Source of the DNA: Caprimulgus europaeus
Lineage: Eukaryota > Chordata > Aves > Caprimulgiformes > Caprimulgidae
NCBI GenBank assembly: GCA_907165065.1
Contig: OU015524.1
Span: 56,957,295-57,021,294, forward strand
Direction: 5' to 3'
Length of the DNA stretch: 64,000 nt
The position numbers were made by a program, and so were the translations under genes. Under the pieces are notes generated by a model. It was not told the origin of the DNA. It searched no databases and worked only from the letters and a program-made list of their open reading frames with translations. Below, one piece after another: positions 61,436 to 64,000 of this stretch (position 1 is its first letter; each line of letters starts with the position of its first letter).

Positions 61436-63330
61436 TTTTGTTTAGTCAGTTTGTTTATTTCTGAATGTATAAATCAGATTCTGAAACAGTTATAGGCCAA
61501 AGTCCAGATACAACCAGCTTAAAATTCACTTTAGTCCTTGGGTCTTAAGGTTTCACATTGGCTGGGTGCCTTTGAGGTTTTAGAGTCAACCAATAGTGAA
61601 CACCCGCACTGGGGGGAAACATAGGCTATCTGAATTGTTTCTATTGTGGCATTCGTCCAACTCTTAATGCCTCTGACTTCAAAATAGGTTGTATTTACAA
61701 GACTTCAGTCCAGACAAGCCTCCAAATCTGTAAATAACATAGATGCAGTTTTCTATACTTACGGAGGGAGAGGGAAGGGTTTAGGCTTTTTCCTGCCCAG
61801 CTATTAAGAGTGCTATGATGTGGTAGATGTCTGTGTATCAAAGGAGAGGGAATAGATGAGCAGTTTCTGGTGTAGACTACATCATTCTAGAATTAGACAG
61901 AAAATTGCCAACAAAGAGATGCCATATTTCTGATGTCTCGCTGTCCCCAAAGGACAAAGTGGCATTAAAGTTTAGTTCTGGTGATCATCAGATGTCTTTC
62001 TGCTGTAGTCACAAATTTTATGCGTGGCACGTGAGAGAGAGATGCTTTGGTTGAGGGTTTGGAAGATTGAGCTTATGGGAGGACAGGTTTTCTCCACCCC
62101 CTTTACTTTTGTTATATGAAATAAAGGGGTTATTTTAGAGATTGTAAGAGGCTTAATCATGATGTTTTGTAAAAGGGTGATGAGAGTGTTTATTCAACTT
62201 TTCATTATTTTTAATTGTTTCAACATGGTTTGCTGTTATTAGTTGAAGAAACCCCACATTGTTGTCAATACTGTAGCGATCTACTACACCGTGTATGCTA
62301 CTAGTTAACACAAAATCCAGATGCATTTGGGCTTTGTAAGAGGAATCCACTGCACAACCCTGACAGAGTCACCTTTTGGCAAGTTTAGGCCTGTGGGCAG
62401 TTCTGTGCATCACAAAGTCTTGGGGAGCAGGGTTGGACCTCAATGCATCCAGTTCATCCTCATTCCCTGGGAGTTTGTCTGACAGGATCTTAAACACATC
62501 CCCTGGTGAGGGCTGTGGTTTCAGAGGGATTCGGTCTCATCCCGTGCTAGGACAGGACTGCTTTTCTTGCCTAACAGAATACTTTGGGAGAAAATTGTGC
62601 TGAATAAACAAGGGAACTCTCTAGTTTGCAGGGGTTTTTTTCTGACTGACACACACTAGGCCAGTGACTCTTAGAGCTGGTTGTTATATGATATTCAAAC
62701 AGTTTAAAAAAATTAACTATATATATTAGGTTTATTTTGTAATCCACTCATCTCTTTAAAAATTAGTATATAATGGAAAATTGCTACATTTTGTAGTGAT
62801 TTTAGAGTTCTGCCACTTGAAAGGAACTTAGGGCACCAGTGCCACAGAAGTAAATATGCACAAGCTCTGCATTTGCTGTTGTTTGATTAGCAGAGTGTTT
62901 GGCCCATTCTTTTCTAAAACAGACAGGTTATTTTTAATATTAGCTTATATGATCAGGGTATATTAAAAAATGAAAATGAATTTGCAGGTGTGATCAGTGT
63001 TATGTTGAACTTAATTACAACAGCCTAGAAGCTCTTCTGAATTTTGTAGTTTTCCCTCTTCAAAAAAGTAGAGTAATACAAACAACCCCAAAATAGTCAG
63101 CTTCTAACTGATTTTGGTAAATGGACAGCCACGATACTGTGTCACTATGATTGATACAATTAGATTTACTGTTCTGACATATCGTGCCATGCTCTATTGC
63201 CTCAGGTTAAAAGTGTCACTGGGATTTTGTGTACTGCAGCTCTCATAAAGAGTCTTAATTTGTCATGTTAGTCAGTCTGCTGGGGGCTTGGGTTTTGCTT
63301 TTGTTTTTGTTTGATCTGTATTGGTAACAG
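61436..63330. other. Noncoding stretch, nothing recognised
   Basis: No repeat family or splice-supported exon was seen; there is an AT-rich patch near 62704-62775. Confidence 0.4.
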
Positions 63331-63576
63331 GAAGTATTGGACCCGATTCTAAAATTTAACGAGACTAATATTTGTGGAGACATTGGGTCCCACAACTATC
63401 AGAGCCTGCTGGTGGTTGTTGCCATGTTTCAGTGCTGTGGGGTAGATGCACTGTTTATTGCCTTGCAAGTTCTTCAGCTTTTAACAGTCAGCACATTTTG
63501 TTTCATTTTGATTATGATTGTCCGCAGCTTTCCAAAAAGCAGTGAAGACCCAGAGCGAGTTTGTCAGTGGCAGAAG
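63331..63576 (+). other. Candidate exon with two possible acceptors and a perfect donor
   Basis: The donor GGCAGAAG|GTGAGT at 63577 matches the consensus fully. From the acceptor TATTGGTAACAG (ending at 63330) one frame is open for exactly 82 codons, starting EVLDPILKFNETNICGDIG and ending SSEDPERVCQWQK, with a hydrophobic middle. A second, inner acceptor (GATTATGATTGTCCGCAG, ending at 63527) would give a 49-base exon that can also read FQKAVKTQSEFVSGR. No family is recognised. This has the best donor right of the CpG island. Confidence 0.33.
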
Positions 63577-64000
63577 GTGAGTTTGAGAACCATGTGAAGA
63601 CATGGAAGAGAAAACTTCAGCATACAGATTCCTGATGATAAACATACCAAGAGCATCCTAACATTATAAAGCAGTGTGGTGCATTAAAGCATTAATTTGC
63701 ATTTTGGCTAAGGCGTAGTTGCATTTTTGGACTATCCCTTTAATTCTGCTCTTTTAATTACCTGCTGACCGGTTCCTGGGGTGGAAGCAGCAGGAGCTGG
63801 GCCTGCAGCAGTTCTCTGACGTAGTGGTTTCTATCAGACAGAGCAATGGGATTCCTAAGGTTACTTTGAAACCTGAGGTGTCCTGCTGTAGACCAACAGA
63901 CTGACTTGAACAGGAATCTAATTAAAAAGTCCAAGATATTGAATAAAGCTCACAAGTGCCATCTGTTCAGTTTGACAATGTGAAATTACTTGGTGACTGG
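63577..64000. other. Noncoding end of window
   Basis: Nothing is recognised after the donor at 63577. The sequence continues intron-like to the window edge. Confidence 0.4.

Noticed and set aside
1-64000. CRISPR arrays, tRNA or rRNA genes, retroviral LTRs and complete DNA transposons
   Set aside because: None was visible on reading both strands; the only mobile elements supported are CR1 LINEs and a MIR-like scrap.

Overview
This window reads as vertebrate nuclear DNA, most probably from a bird. It is AT-leaning, gene-sparse and intron-like. Its clearest interspersed repeats are three 5'-truncated CR1 LINEs, whose 3' ends carry the ATTCTATGATTCT-type or ATTCT-type tails usual in birds and other sauropsids. 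There is also a worn CR1-like remnant, a MIR-like SINE scrap and several scraps resembling ancient amniote repeats. No prokaryotic gene organisation, CRISPR array, tRNA, rRNA or recognisable retrovirus is visible, and no complete protein-coding gene can be named.

Layout. A CpG-enriched patch (about 299-985) opens the window. From 1 to 26 kb the DNA is mostly plain noncoding sequence with two minus-strand CR1 copies (8861-9975, with a perfect 12-bp target duplication, and 12083-12950), two small perfect hairpins near 11.3 and 11.5 kb, and simple repeats. At 26.35-27.56 kb lies a strong CpG island with a GC box and two good plus-strand splice donors (26716 and 27046). This is the best promoter and first-exon candidate in the window.

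From 27.6 to 64 kb the sequence looks like one or more long introns read on the plus strand. Almost all long homopolymer tracts are poly-T, and several places have a good acceptor and donor around a short open frame: 29744-29824, 32472-32571 with 32667-32741, 51148-51200, 52982-53040, 57753-57964, 61268 onward, and 63331-63576. I could not match any of these peptides to a known family. Similar chance pairs occur left of the island, so each is only a candidate. A third CR1 (53650-54427) lies on the plus strand here.

How parts may work together (inference): the island at 27 kb probably starts a gene transcribed rightward, with untranslated or short first exons and a first intron that may span much of the rest of the window. 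No previously undescribed biological system could be demonstrated. The items most worth testing are the exon candidates, the ORF-dense stretch at 57-61.5 kb and the perfect hairpin at 11.5 kb.
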